A DNA stretch of 48,554 nucleotides, from NCBI GenBank assembly GCA_029212925.1, contig JARGOB010000021.1, positions 1-48,554 of the forward strand, given 5' to 3'. Below the pieces are notes generated by a model that saw nothing but the letters and a program-made list of their open reading frames with translations, was not told the DNA's origin and did not search any database. Origin of the DNA: Coxiellaceae bacterium (GTDB lineage Bacteria > Pseudomonadota > Gammaproteobacteria > Coxiellales > Coxiellaceae). The position numbers were made by a program, and so were the translations under genes. Of the stretch, positions 36,290 through 44,659 are shown in pieces. Position 1 is the stretch's first letter; the number at the start of each line of letters is the position of its first letter.

Positions 36290-36328
36290 TAGTTACAATA
36301 GAGTCTCAGCAGACAGGGAAGGGACTGC

Positions 36329-37384
36329 ATGCGTAAACGGATTATCATTTCTATTGTTGTTTTTATAGTCATTGTCATTATTGCTGTGGTGGCTTATTTG
36401 TTTTGGCAAGCGATGAAGCCAAAGCCAGCAGCGCCACGCGCACCGATCAGTGTAGCCACGGTTGTAGCCAAAAAACGTATTTGGCCGAGTGAAACCAAAG
36501 TCATTGGTCATATTGCTGCCTTACACGGCATTATGTTGAAATCCGATTATGCCGGCTACCTGACCAAGGTGTTTGTTAAATCGGGTCAGAAGGTTAAAGC
36601 CGGTCAGCCACTCTATCAGGTCAATCCACGTGGATTAGCTAAGCAACTCGATGCAGCAGCAGCGCAAGTTGCACGCTTAAAGTTCGATTATGAAGAAGCA
36701 CAAAAACTGTATAAAGAGAATGTCGTTTCCGAAAATCGATTGGTAGCCGCCAGGAATGACTATAAAACTGCCGTCGCTAATTATAACAAGATAGATAAAG
36801 TCTTGGCGTTGACCTTGGTGACAGCGCCATTCGATGGTACCGTTGGTCTGCGCATTTTGCATTTAGGTGACTATGTGCCGGAAGGCGGTAATTTAGTCAG
36901 TATGCAAATGCATAATAAATATTACGTTGAGTTTCAATTGCCGAGCAGCTTCGTTAATGTTTTAAAAGTGGGTCAGACAGTCACCTTTACCTCACAAGCA
37001 TTACCCGGTAAAACCTTTAGCGCTAAAATTTATGCGGTGAATAATCGCATTGACCCCAGCACAGATTTATTGGCGGCGCGCGCCATGATTAATGATCCAA
37101 CCGAACAAGTAATGACGGGGTTGGTGGTTAAGGTATTGGTCAAATACCATTTAGATCAAAAAGAAATTGTGGTGCCGCAAGATACATTAGTGTTTACCTT
37201 GGTTGGTCCCACCGTGTTTGTAGTAAAAGATAATCGCGTTAAACAAGTGCCAGTAACATCGGGTGATTTGCGTAAAGGCATGGTGGCTATTACTTCCGGT
37301 GTGAAGGAAGGAGATGTTGTTGTGACTTCCGGTGGCTTTAAGCTAAGGACGGGCAGTGTTGTTCGTCAAGAGAATGGCCAATGA
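36329..37384 (+). CDS. RND efflux pump periplasmic adaptor (membrane fusion protein)
   Basis: A 351-residue HlyD/AcrA-like adaptor. An N-terminal membrane anchor spans about 4-28 and is followed by a Pro-rich stretch. The biotinyl-lipoyl half motif is GYLTKVFVKSGQKVKAGQPLYQ. A short helical hairpin lies at about 105-150, and the second half motif is LVTAPFDGTVG. It starts with good GAAGGGA spacing, and its stop overlaps the pump gene by 4 bases. It links the inner-membrane pump to an outer-membrane channel, which is not encoded nearby. Confidence 0.92.
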   Translation: MRKRIIISIVVFIVIVIIAVVAYLFWQAMKPKPAAPRAPISVATVVAKKRIWPSETKVIGHIAALHGIMLKSDYAGYLTKVFVKSGQKVKAGQPLYQVNPRGLAKQLDAAAAQVARLKFDYEEAQKLYKENVVSENRLVAARNDYKTAVANYNKIDKVLALTLVTAPFDGTVGLRILHLGDYVPEGGNLVSMQMHNKYYVEFQLPSSFVNVLKVGQTVTFTSQALPGKTFSAKIYAVNNRIDPSTDLLAARAMINDPTEQVMTGLVVKVLVKYHLDQKEIVVPQDTLVFTLVGPTVFVVKDNRVKQVPVTSGDLRKGMVAITSGVKEGDVVVTSGGFKLRTGSVVRQENGQ

Positions 37385-40300
37385 AATTTACGGATACCTT
37401 TATTCAAAAGCCGGTATTGGCTACGGTGTTAACCGTTGCGGTGTTGCTTATCGGTTTGTTATGTTATTTTAAATTACCACTGCGTGAATTTCCTGTCATC
37501 AACTTACCGATTGTCACGATTACAACTAACTACCCAGGAGCTAGCCCCTCAACCATGGAGGGATATATCTCCACGCCTATAGAGAATTCACTGACGGGTG
37601 TGCAGGGCATCGATTATATTAAAACGCAAAATGAACAAGGCTATAGTATTGTTACTGTGTGGCTGGACATGAATCAAAATATTAATGATGCCATGACTGA
37701 AATCATGAGTCGCGTTAGTTCCGTGTCATGGAAGTTTCCGAAGGGCACATTAACACCGGCCATTGTTAGAACAACTAAAGGCACACCGGTATTTTTTGTG
37801 GCGCTGGGCAGTGATGATTTAAGTGTCGAACAAATCAGCGACTACTATAAGCGTATATTGCAACCGCAATTTTCTGGTTTGCCCGGTGTGATGAATATGT
37901 TTGTGCAAGGTGAGCGCGACTATGCTATGCGCTTGTGGTTTGATCCGAAAAAGCTCGTGCGCTATGACATGACCATGCCGGAAGTGGTTAATGCTGTAAC
38001 GGCCAATAGTTTACAAACAGCCGTAGGCCAATTAAAAAATACCGTGGCACAATATACGTTATCGATTAATAGCACTATTAATACCGCACAGGGTTATAAC
38101 AATTTAGTGGTCAAATCAGTCAAGGGCCAAAATATTAAGTTAGGCGATGTCGGACATGCGGCTTATGGCACACGTTTTGATAATGAGAATTTTTTGGTGC
38201 CTGGCTTTAAAAATGTGATGGTTTTTGGTTTGATCCCGGACCCGGCGGCGAATAGCATTGCGTTGACCGAGAAGGGTTTGGCTTTATTGAAGAAGGCTAG
38301 CGACAAATTTCCTCCGGGCTTGCATCAGCGGGTAATTTGGAATACGACCACCTTCAGTGTTGATGCGATTAAGCTGGTGTTTTCTACTGTATGGTTGGCG
38401 ATTGGCTGCGTGGTAGTGGTGATATTTTTATTTTTGGGTTCAATGCGATCGTTATTTATTCCGATATTAGTGATTCCTTGTTCGTTGATTGGTACCTGCA
38501 TTTTAATGACGTTTTTAGGGTTTAGCCTAAATACATTAACGCTATTAGCATTTGTGTTAGCGATTGGTTTAGTGGTGGATGATGCCATTGTGGTTGTTGA
38601 AAATATACATCGTAATATGGCCATGGGTGTTGGGCGTATGCGTGCTGCGATTAAAGGCACACGTGAAATTAATAATTCAGTAGTGACCATGACGCTGGTA
38701 GTGATTGTGGTTATTGTGCCGATTGGTTTTTCGGGGGGGCTAACCGGCGCATTATTTAAAGAGTTTGCGTTTACATTGGCATCAACGGTATTTCTTTCGA
38801 TGGTGTTTGCACTCACCTTAACGCCAATGTTGGCAGCACGCACCATGGCAGTCAGTGATAATCCCAAGGCATTATCGAACCGTATCGAAAACTTTGTTGA
38901 GCACTTTTCTGAAGGTTACCGCCAACTGTTAAAAAATATTTTGCATCTGCGTTATTTTGCCATCGTTGTCATCGTTGCCTTGCTGAGCTATTGCGGTTGG
39001 ATGCTAACTAAAATTCCTTCCGAATTAGTGCCAGATGAAAACCAGGGGGTGATTCTTGTTAATGGCATGGCGCCAACATCAGCCAGTATTGGTTACATGA
39101 ATGCACACGCCCAGTTAATTGGTAATGTATTTAAAACGGTAAAAGAGCGTAAGGACTGGGGAGTGGTGACCGGTTTTGGTGGTAACTATATTCAAAACTT
39201 AGGCTTTGTTATTATTCGGCCGCATCAGCCGGGCGATTTAACCGAAAGTCAGTTAATACCTATCGTTCGTAAGAAGGTGGCTAAAATTCCTGGCTTGCGT
39301 GCGTTTGCCTTTAATCGTCCGGCGTTGGCGGATGTCACCGGTTTTGATGCGCCAGTGCAGTTTGTAATTCAAACTACCGGTACGTATGCTGGTTTGGATA
39401 AGGTCGTACATGAAATGGAAACGGCGGCAAAATTAAATCCCAAACTATTGAATGTTGATACTGACTTGCGTATCAACAAGCCAGCAGTTGATATTACGAT
39501 TAACCGTGAACGCGCGGGAACAGTGGGCGTGGCGATAGAACAAATTACCAATACATTAGAGTATTTATTTGCTAAACCGATTATTGGTTGGTATGCCAAG
39601 ACCGGTCAGAGTTACCCAGTGATTCCACAGGTCTATAACGCGCTGCGTATTCAGCCGAATCAGCTACAGGATATTTATGTGCGGACTATTAGCGGCAAGC
39701 TGGCGCCGATTTCCAGCTTAGTAAATTATAAAACGGTAGTGATGCCACAAAAATTGAATCACTTTCAAAAGGTGCGTTCAGCCACTATCACGGCACAGCT
39801 CGCACAAGGCTATACCATAGGTCAAGCGTTAAATTATTTAATTAAAAAAGCTGATACCATTTTACCGAATAATATGACCTATGATTTTGCCAGTACTTCA
39901 CGGCAATACGTGCAGTCGGAAGGTGAATTGGCGGTGATCTTTATGATTGCATTAGCAGCGATTTATTTATTACTTACGATTAAATTTAATAGTTTCGTTG
40001 AGCCATTGGTCGTGATGCTATGCGTGCCATTGTCGTCGGCGGGTGCATTAACCGCGATGTTTATTACCGGTAATACGTTGAATATTTTCACCGAAATTGG
40101 TTTGGTGATGTTGGTCGGCCTTATTAGCAAGCACGGCATCTTAATTGTAAATTTTGCCCAAGAGCAACAACTTGAAGGCGAATCAATTATTAGTTCAGTT
40201 CTAGATGCTGCTAAGATTCGTTTGCGCCCGGTATTAATGACAACGTGTGCGATGGTTTTTGGTGCCGTGCCGTTGGTGCTTTCCAGTGGTGCAGGCAGTG

Positions 40301-40431
40301 AAAACTTAAAAGCAATCGGTTGGGTTATTATTGGCGGGTTGTCATTCGGCTCATTAATGACACTGTTTATAGTACCTTGTATGTATTGCATTTTAGTAAG
40401 GAAGCCTCAACGTGTAATCTCAACAATTTAA
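37381..40431 (+). CDS. RND family efflux transporter permease (HAE1 type)
   Basis: A 1016-residue proton-driven pump of typical length. The N-terminus (FIQKPVLATVLTVAVLLIG), the periplasmic GASPSTMEGYISTPIE segment, helix 4 with the proton-relay GLVVDDAIVVVENI (Asp400, Asp401), and the second-half repeat with GLISKHGILIVNFA are all present. It exports hydrophobic compounds from the periplasm or membrane together with the adaptor upstream. A TolC-like partner must come from elsewhere. No regulator gene is adjacent. Confidence 0.95.
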   Translation: MKFTDTFIQKPVLATVLTVAVLLIGLLCYFKLPLREFPVINLPIVTITTNYPGASPSTMEGYISTPIENSLTGVQGIDYIKTQNEQGYSIVTVWLDMNQNINDAMTEIMSRVSSVSWKFPKGTLTPAIVRTTKGTPVFFVALGSDDLSVEQISDYYKRILQPQFSGLPGVMNMFVQGERDYAMRLWFDPKKLVRYDMTMPEVVNAVTANSLQTAVGQLKNTVAQYTLSINSTINTAQGYNNLVVKSVKGQNIKLGDVGHAAYGTRFDNENFLVPGFKNVMVFGLIPDPAANSIALTEKGLALLKKASDKFPPGLHQRVIWNTTTFSVDAIKLVFSTVWLAIGCVVVVIFLFLGSMRSLFIPILVIPCSLIGTCILMTFLGFSLNTLTLLAFVLAIGLVVDDAIVVVENIHRNMAMGVGRMRAAIKGTREINNSVVTMTLVVIVVIVPIGFSGGLTGALFKEFAFTLASTVFLSMVFALTLTPMLAARTMAVSDNPKALSNRIENFVEHFSEGYRQLLKNILHLRYFAIVVIVALLSYCGWMLTKIPSELVPDENQGVILVNGMAPTSASIGYMNAHAQLIGNVFKTVKERKDWGVVTGFGGNYIQNLGFVIIRPHQPGDLTESQLIPIVRKKVAKIPGLRAFAFNRPALADVTGFDAPVQFVIQTTGTYAGLDKVVHEMETAAKLNPKLLNVDTDLRINKPAVDITINRERAGTVGVAIEQITNTLEYLFAKPIIGWYAKTGQSYPVIPQVYNALRIQPNQLQDIYVRTISGKLAPISSLVNYKTVVMPQKLNHFQKVRSATITAQLAQGYTIGQALNYLIKKADTILPNNMTYDFASTSRQYVQSEGELAVIFMIALAAIYLLLTIKFNSFVEPLVVMLCVPLSSAGALTAMFITGNTLNIFTEIGLVMLVGLISKHGILIVNFAQEQQLEGESIISSVLDAAKIRLRPVLMTTCAMVFGAVPLVLSSGAGSENLKAIGWVIIGGLSFGSLMTLFIVPCMYCILVRKPQRVISTI

Positions 40432-40498
40432 CGTAAAAAATAGACTATAATTGAGCGGTATAATTAATTCATATTGTATTTTACGTTGGAGAAAAGTG

Positions 40499-40873
40499 AT
40501 GAAATTTACACATGATTTTGACCATATGCCAGGGGCATTATATTGTAAGGATTTGGAAGGCCGTTATATTTGGGCTAACCAAGGGCTGTTGGAAATATTA
40601 CACTTTGAAATGGATGATGTCATTGGTAAGGATGATTGGGAGGTCATCAAAGAGCCTGAGGACGTAGAGCATATCAAAGCAATGGATAAGCAAGTAATCG
40701 ATCGCGAAGAATTATTAACCTGTATTGAAACGGTGCACACCGATGGTAAGGAAAAGCAATTTCTTACCTATAAATCCCCCTTACGTGATGAACACGGGGA
40801 GATCATTGGTATTCAAGGGTGTACATTGCCGCTTGAAGATGAACACTTTACTGATCTAAGAAACTTTCTATAA
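40499..40873 (+). CDS. Stand-alone PAS domain protein
   Basis: A 124-residue protein that is one PAS domain. The MPGALYCKDLEGRYIWAN opening, the IGKDDWE turn and the final beta hairpin (YKSPLRDEHGEIIGIQGC) are the usual landmarks. GGAG lies 8 bases before the ATG; a reading from 40451 is unlikely. It has no kinase, cyclase or HTH output, so it may be a sensor that acts through a partner. A Cys near the end (GIQGC) and one at CKD could bind a ligand, but that is speculative. Confidence 0.8.
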   Translation: MKFTHDFDHMPGALYCKDLEGRYIWANQGLLEILHFEMDDVIGKDDWEVIKEPEDVEHIKAMDKQVIDREELLTCIETVHTDGKEKQFLTYKSPLRDEHGEIIGIQGCTLPLEDEHFTDLRNFL

Positions 40874-40895
40874 TTCATTTAGTTCCCACCTATTG

Positions 40896-40926
40896 GCCCA
40901 GTTATGTTATCGCTGGGCTTTTTTTG
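40896..40926 (+). terminator. Intrinsic terminator after the PAS gene
   Basis: Arms GCCCAG (40896-40901) and CTGGGC (40913-40918) are followed directly by a run of T. It lies about 20 bases after the stop codon. Confidence 0.85.
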
Positions 40927-40996
40927 TTGTGCGATATTGATACAGTTGGTATAGTGCAAAGCAGCACAGTGTGTAATTATGTTTTGAGGCCGCTAC

Positions 40997-41800
40997 ATGA
41001 AAAAAATCATCCTGTTAATTTTGTTGACCCTTGCTGTAACAGCGCAAGCCGCTACTTGGGGCGTTGGTTATAAATCCGCCGAACATGCGTTTAGGGTGGG
41101 TCATGAGGCGGGTGGCCGAGGCTTGTATCTGTGTCGTGCCAATTACAAGGGCAGTCAGCAACCAGGAAAAATTTGGCATGGTTATGATAAATGTAACATT
41201 CCTTTTGGCGGGCGAGAAATTGAAACAACGGATTATTCGGTTTATTTACAAAGCTATAAGGAAGGGCACTGGATTCGTGGGGGTCACGGTATTCCTGAGG
41301 GTGCAATGAAAGTGGGTAGTGATACAAATGGTGCGCCGTTGTATCTATGTCGTGCCTATTATAAGGGTGGTATTCAACCGGGTAAAACATGGCGTGGCTA
41401 TAACAAGTGTAACTTCCCGTATGCAGGCAAAGAAATTTATGTGCGTCATTTTGACATCTATCAATTAAATGGTGCACCGAGTAATTCACATGGTCGCAGT
41501 CATCACCATCGTCACAATCGTTCTAAGCGTACTTGTTTAAGTGATAATTTTGGTAATCAAGCGTGCGGTTATGGTTGCGTTAAAAGCATTAAAGGGGTGA
41601 AGTGTGCTTCACGTCGTGGTCAGGCTTGTTTGGCTGATGATTTTGGCAATATTTCATGCGGTTTTAATTGTGTTAAAACCATTAAGGGTGTGTTTTGTGC
41701 AAGCCATCGCAATGATAACTGCGTGAGCAATGCGTTTGGTGATGTGCGTTGTGGGCGCAATTGCTCAGTGAATAGTTTTGGCCAATTTCAATGTAGCTAA
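40997..41800 (+). CDS. Secreted DM9-repeat protein with three Cys-rich C-terminal repeats
   Basis: A 267-residue exported protein. The signal peptide is about 1-18 (cleavage after AQA). Two DM9/DUF3421 repeats follow (about 30-84 and 98-155). Each has a LYLCRA strand, a Q-PGK-W turn and a CN-P(F/Y)-GKE or CN-PFGGRE segment. DM9 domains are best known in animals, where some bind mannose. A His-rich linker (about 165-175) leads to three repeats of about 30 residues with four Cys each (C180/190/194/203, C211/221/225/234, C242/252/256/266), containing FGN and (V/C)K-IKGV. The cysteines are probably disulfide-bonded. GAGG precedes the ATG. A surface lectin is a reasonable guess, not shown. Confidence 0.8.
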   Translation: MKKIILLILLTLAVTAQAATWGVGYKSAEHAFRVGHEAGGRGLYLCRANYKGSQQPGKIWHGYDKCNIPFGGREIETTDYSVYLQSYKEGHWIRGGHGIPEGAMKVGSDTNGAPLYLCRAYYKGGIQPGKTWRGYNKCNFPYAGKEIYVRHFDIYQLNGAPSNSHGRSHHHRHNRSKRTCLSDNFGNQACGYGCVKSIKGVKCASRRGQACLADDFGNISCGFNCVKTIKGVFCASHRNDNCVSNAFGDVRCGRNCSVNSFGQFQCS

Positions 41801-42004
41801 GCCATTGGTGACTATCCAAACCTAAAACGTTGGCGAGATCAATCCTATCAAATACCAGCCGTTGCTAACAGGCGAAAGCATTAGGCTTGGTTTGGATATT
41901 GTTGGTAAATAGGCTGGTTCGTTTAAGCGATGCCTCCCTGGTGATAGTGCGAGTTTGACCTTAACCTGAACGAGTTACCTCTGTAATGGTTGTGCCTTAA
42001 AGCG
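41801..42004. other. Intergenic region with inverted repeats
   Basis: No gene is seen. TATCCAAACC (41813-41822) and GGTTTGGATA (41889-41898) form a 10-base inverted repeat with a 66-base spacer, and ACCAGCC/GGCTGGT pair nearby. It may be the transcription end of the DM9 gene or an uncharacterised RNA. Confidence 0.4.
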
Positions 42005-42637
42005 TTAGCCAAGTTGCAAGTAGTATCTTGTTCCTTTTAATTTGCCTTGTGTTTGTAAAATGCCTAAGTCGACTAAATGCTGTAGATCACGTGTTGCTGT
42101 TGATGCAGCGCAGTCATTAATGGTCATGTAGTTTTTTGCACTCAATCCACCTTTAAAGCCGTCCAGGCCTGCATCAAATAGTTTTTGTACAATTTTGATT
42201 TGGCGATCGTTGAGCTCGTCTTGATACTGTTGCAAAAGCTTGCCCTTCATAATTAATAATTCAATGAATGCTTGCGTTTTTTTCTGTGCAGAAATAATAG
42301 TGGTTGTAAAATATTGCAGCCATTGGTTGATATCAAGGCTGTGATTAGTTGATGCGAGTGCCTTATAGTAAGCCTTTTTATTTTTTTCAATAACAGATGA
42401 AAGCATCAGAGGCAACGGTTTTTGGATATGTTGTGATAATGACTTGATTGTTAAGGCGCGTGCAATCCGTCCATTACCATCTTCAAAGGGGTGAATCGCT
42501 AAAAAGTATACGTGACTAATGCCAGCATGCAGTAATGGTGATAAATCTGCTTGATTATACCAATCAAAAAAGCGCTGCATCTCTAAAGCAATTTTTATAG
42601 CCCAATTATTGAGGGATTTTGGGCTATAAGCTTCAGT
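42005..42637 (-). pseudogene. Truncated Fic family gene with intact active-site motif
   Basis: From the ATG at 42580 this encodes 191 residues. HPFEDGNGRIAR at 30-41 is a perfect Fic motif, and a C-terminal winged-helix-like segment (NDCAASTATRDLQHLVDLGIL) follows. Family-like sequence continues 19 codons upstream of the ATG until a TAA at 42638-42640. Full-length relatives (DUF4172-Fic type) have about 370 residues, so the N-terminal half is missing, including the usual inhibitory helix. It is most likely a decayed gene. If translated, it would be an uninhibited but probably unstable fragment. Confidence 0.75.
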
Positions 42638-42732
42638 TTATTAGCTCATTGTGGAATGACTGATCGGAAAGCTAAAGTGCCATCCAGATCATTATCCGCA
42701 TGCCGGGTTACAATGTAGCTAGGATTCTAGAG

Positions 42733-43722
42733 TTAAACGCTGCCAGCCGCTGCTTGCCATAAATCCAGCGCTTGTGTGTTCATTAAGCTATCTTGCCAAC
42801 TCATGGCTGGCGATGCAGCCTGCTGCTCGTTGTTCAGAATATGTTGCGTCACGGTATTGATCTGATCGACATAAAACGACTTGTCACTATTAACACAAAT
42901 GACCTGGGGTGGCGTGTTGTCATACTTATGAATGGTGATGGTATCATCGCTGTCAGTTTGCCATAAGTTTGATACGTCAATGTAGCCATCGGTGCCAAAT
43001 ATTTTAAAATGCCAGTAGAGTCCCATGCTGCTGCAGACCGTCACCATGGCACTGCAGTTATTTGGAAACACAACAGTAGCTTTCGCCGTATCCACCATAT
43101 TATAAGTGTCATCATGATGTACGTGACCAATGATTTTTTCAGGTTCACCAAAAATTAAGCGCAACAAAGACAAAGGGTAGCAACCCAGATCTAAAATGCT
43201 CGAGCCAGTCGTGGGGTTTACAAGGTGAATGATTTTATCTGCAAACACCGCTGAAGCTGATCGCAATTGACCGATGCTGTTTTCGGTCATGACTTGCTGT
43301 AGCTGTTTGATGAGTGGGTGGCAGCGATACATTTGGGCTTCCATGCAAAATACGTTAGCTTGTTTGACAGCAGCGATGGCATTTTTTGCTTCATCCGCAT
43401 TGAGTGCAAACGGCTTTTCACACAGGATGTGTTTGTTTGCTTGAGCGCTTTTGATGGTCCATTCAGCATGCAAATGCGTTGGTAAGCCAATATAGATGAC
43501 ATCAATGTCAGCGTTTAATAGCAAGTCACTGTAGTCGCCGTAGGCATGGGGAATGCTATGTTGATTGGCAAACGCATCAGCTTTTTGTTGGTTGCGTCCT
43601 CCGATAGCAATAACGCTGCCTGATTCTGATTGCTGTATGGCTTCTGCTATTACACCAGAAATAAAGCTGGTTCCCAGTAATCCCCAGCGCAATGGTTTTT
43701 GCTTGTCAGTACTATCTAGCAT
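42733..43722 (-). CDS. Gfo/Idh/MocA family oxidoreductase
   Basis: A 329-residue NAD(P)-dependent enzyme. The N-terminal Rossmann fold (WGLLGTSFISGVIAEA) is followed by the CEKPFA motif, whose Lys takes part in catalysis in this family. The C-terminal half is the usual beta-sheet domain. The substrate is a sugar, inositol or trans-dihydrodiol-like compound, which cannot be narrowed down here. It lies 132 bases downstream of the SEC-C gene on the same strand. Confidence 0.9.
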   Translation of the reverse strand: MLDSTDKQKPLRWGLLGTSFISGVIAEAIQQSESGSVIAIGGRNQQKADAFANQHSIPHAYGDYSDLLLNADIDVIYIGLPTHLHAEWTIKSAQANKHILCEKPFALNADEAKNAIAAVKQANVFCMEAQMYRCHPLIKQLQQVMTENSIGQLRSASAVFADKIIHLVNPTTGSSILDLGCYPLSLLRLIFGEPEKIIGHVHHDDTYNMVDTAKATVVFPNNCSAMVTVCSSMGLYWHFKIFGTDGYIDVSNLWQTDSDDTITIHKYDNTPPQVICVNSDKSFYVDQINTVTQHILNNEQQAASPAMSWQDSLMNTQALDLWQAAAGSV

Positions 43723-43854
43723 CGCGGTGCTGCTTGATTTTCATCATTTTTGACGTTTAGCATGACTCCACCCTCTCATCATTAATAATTTTATGGAATG
43801 ATATTATTATGCTCAAGAAATATCAAGCTTGATCTTAGGTGTGTTGGATAGAGC

Positions 43855-44301
43855 TTAGCCGCAGCAGCGTTTAAACTTTTTGCCTGAGCCGCATAGGCAG
43901 AGTTGATTGCGCTGCGGCAGTGGCTGTTGTTTGCCGTCTGTGTAATACCAGGCGCCATTAATGTATTCAAAAAAACTTTGCTCATAAATAAACTGTATAC
44001 CATTAGTATCGCGATAACGGGCGGCGAATGTGACTGTTGCATCAGTGCCAGTCGATGAATGATCAAAGACCTGTAATCCTAGCCATTCAACTTGTTGTGC
44101 CCACTGTTTTGATTGCAGTGGATCATAACCCACAGCAGCTTTGCTCTGCATAGTTTTCTGAATATACACCGTATTAGCTTGGCTATAAGCGCTGTAACGC
44201 GAACGCATCAAAGCTTCGGCGGTTGGCGCTGTTTCTTTGCCATCAATATAAGGTTGGCAGCATTTGTAATAGGCTTTATTAGACCCACAAGGACATTGCA
44301 T
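43855..44301 (-). CDS. YchJ-like SEC-C motif protein
   Basis: A 148-residue protein. The start is at MQCPCGSNKAYYKCC, which is the conserved N-terminal SEC-C zinc motif. The centre has LMRSRYSAYSQAN and FFEYINGAWYYTDG, and a second SEC-C motif (CLCGSGKKFKRCC) closes the protein. This is the YchJ (UPF0225) layout. The upstream reading to 44469 would add 56 unrelated residues. The function is unknown; metal binding is clear from the paired Cys motifs. Confidence 0.88.
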   Translation of the reverse strand: MQCPCGSNKAYYKCCQPYIDGKETAPTAEALMRSRYSAYSQANTVYIQKTMQSKAAVGYDPLQSKQWAQQVEWLGLQVFDHSSTGTDATVTFAARYRDTNGIQFIYEQSFFEYINGAWYYTDGKQQPLPQRNQLCLCGSGKKFKRCCG

Positions 44302-44389
44302 GATGTGACCCTTAACTACGGTATGTGTTTTATTTCTGGAAGGTGGTAGTATCTCATAGTGAAACAGCAAGAGCCATGAGGAGTTAAAC

Positions 44390-44656
44390 GTGATTAATCG
44401 CAAAGACATTAACGATACCGTGAAAGGCATATTAGATTCGATGCCTGATGGGGTAAAAAATCTGGGCAAAGATGTGGAAGAAAATGTTAAATCCGCTGTT
44501 ACCGCAGGTTTTCAGAAAATGGACCTAGTGACACGTGATGAATTTGATGCACAAGCCAAAGTATTGGCGCGTACGCGTGAAAAGTTGGAAGCGTTGATGA
44601 AGAAAGTCGATGAGCTCGAAGGATCGAAAAAAGCCAAAAAAACCACTAAAAAATAA
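44390..44656 (+). CDS. ubiK: Ubiquinone biosynthesis accessory factor UbiK (BMFP domain)
   Basis: An 88-residue coiled-coil protein with a GTG start and a strong GAGGAG 6 bases upstream. VTRDEFDAQAKVLARTREKLEAL is the typical trimeric coiled-coil segment of BMFP/YqiC proteins, and the tail is Lys-rich. UbiK supports aerobic ubiquinone synthesis by binding lipids and the UbiJ partner. It is followed 3 bases later by the comM-like gene, a common gammaproteobacterial arrangement. Confidence 0.88.
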   Translation: MINRKDINDTVKGILDSMPDGVKNLGKDVEENVKSAVTAGFQKMDLVTRDEFDAQAKVLARTREKLEALMKKVDELEGSKKAKKTTKK

Positions 44657-44659
44657 CCG

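Noticed and set aside
41801..42004. Possible tRNA or small RNA suggested by GGTTCG and nearby pairs
   Set aside because: No cloverleaf could be assembled; only simple inverted repeats remain.
43822..43833. ATCAAGCTTGAT palindrome after the SEC-C gene
   Set aside because: It is short and AT-rich, with no T-run. It could be chance.
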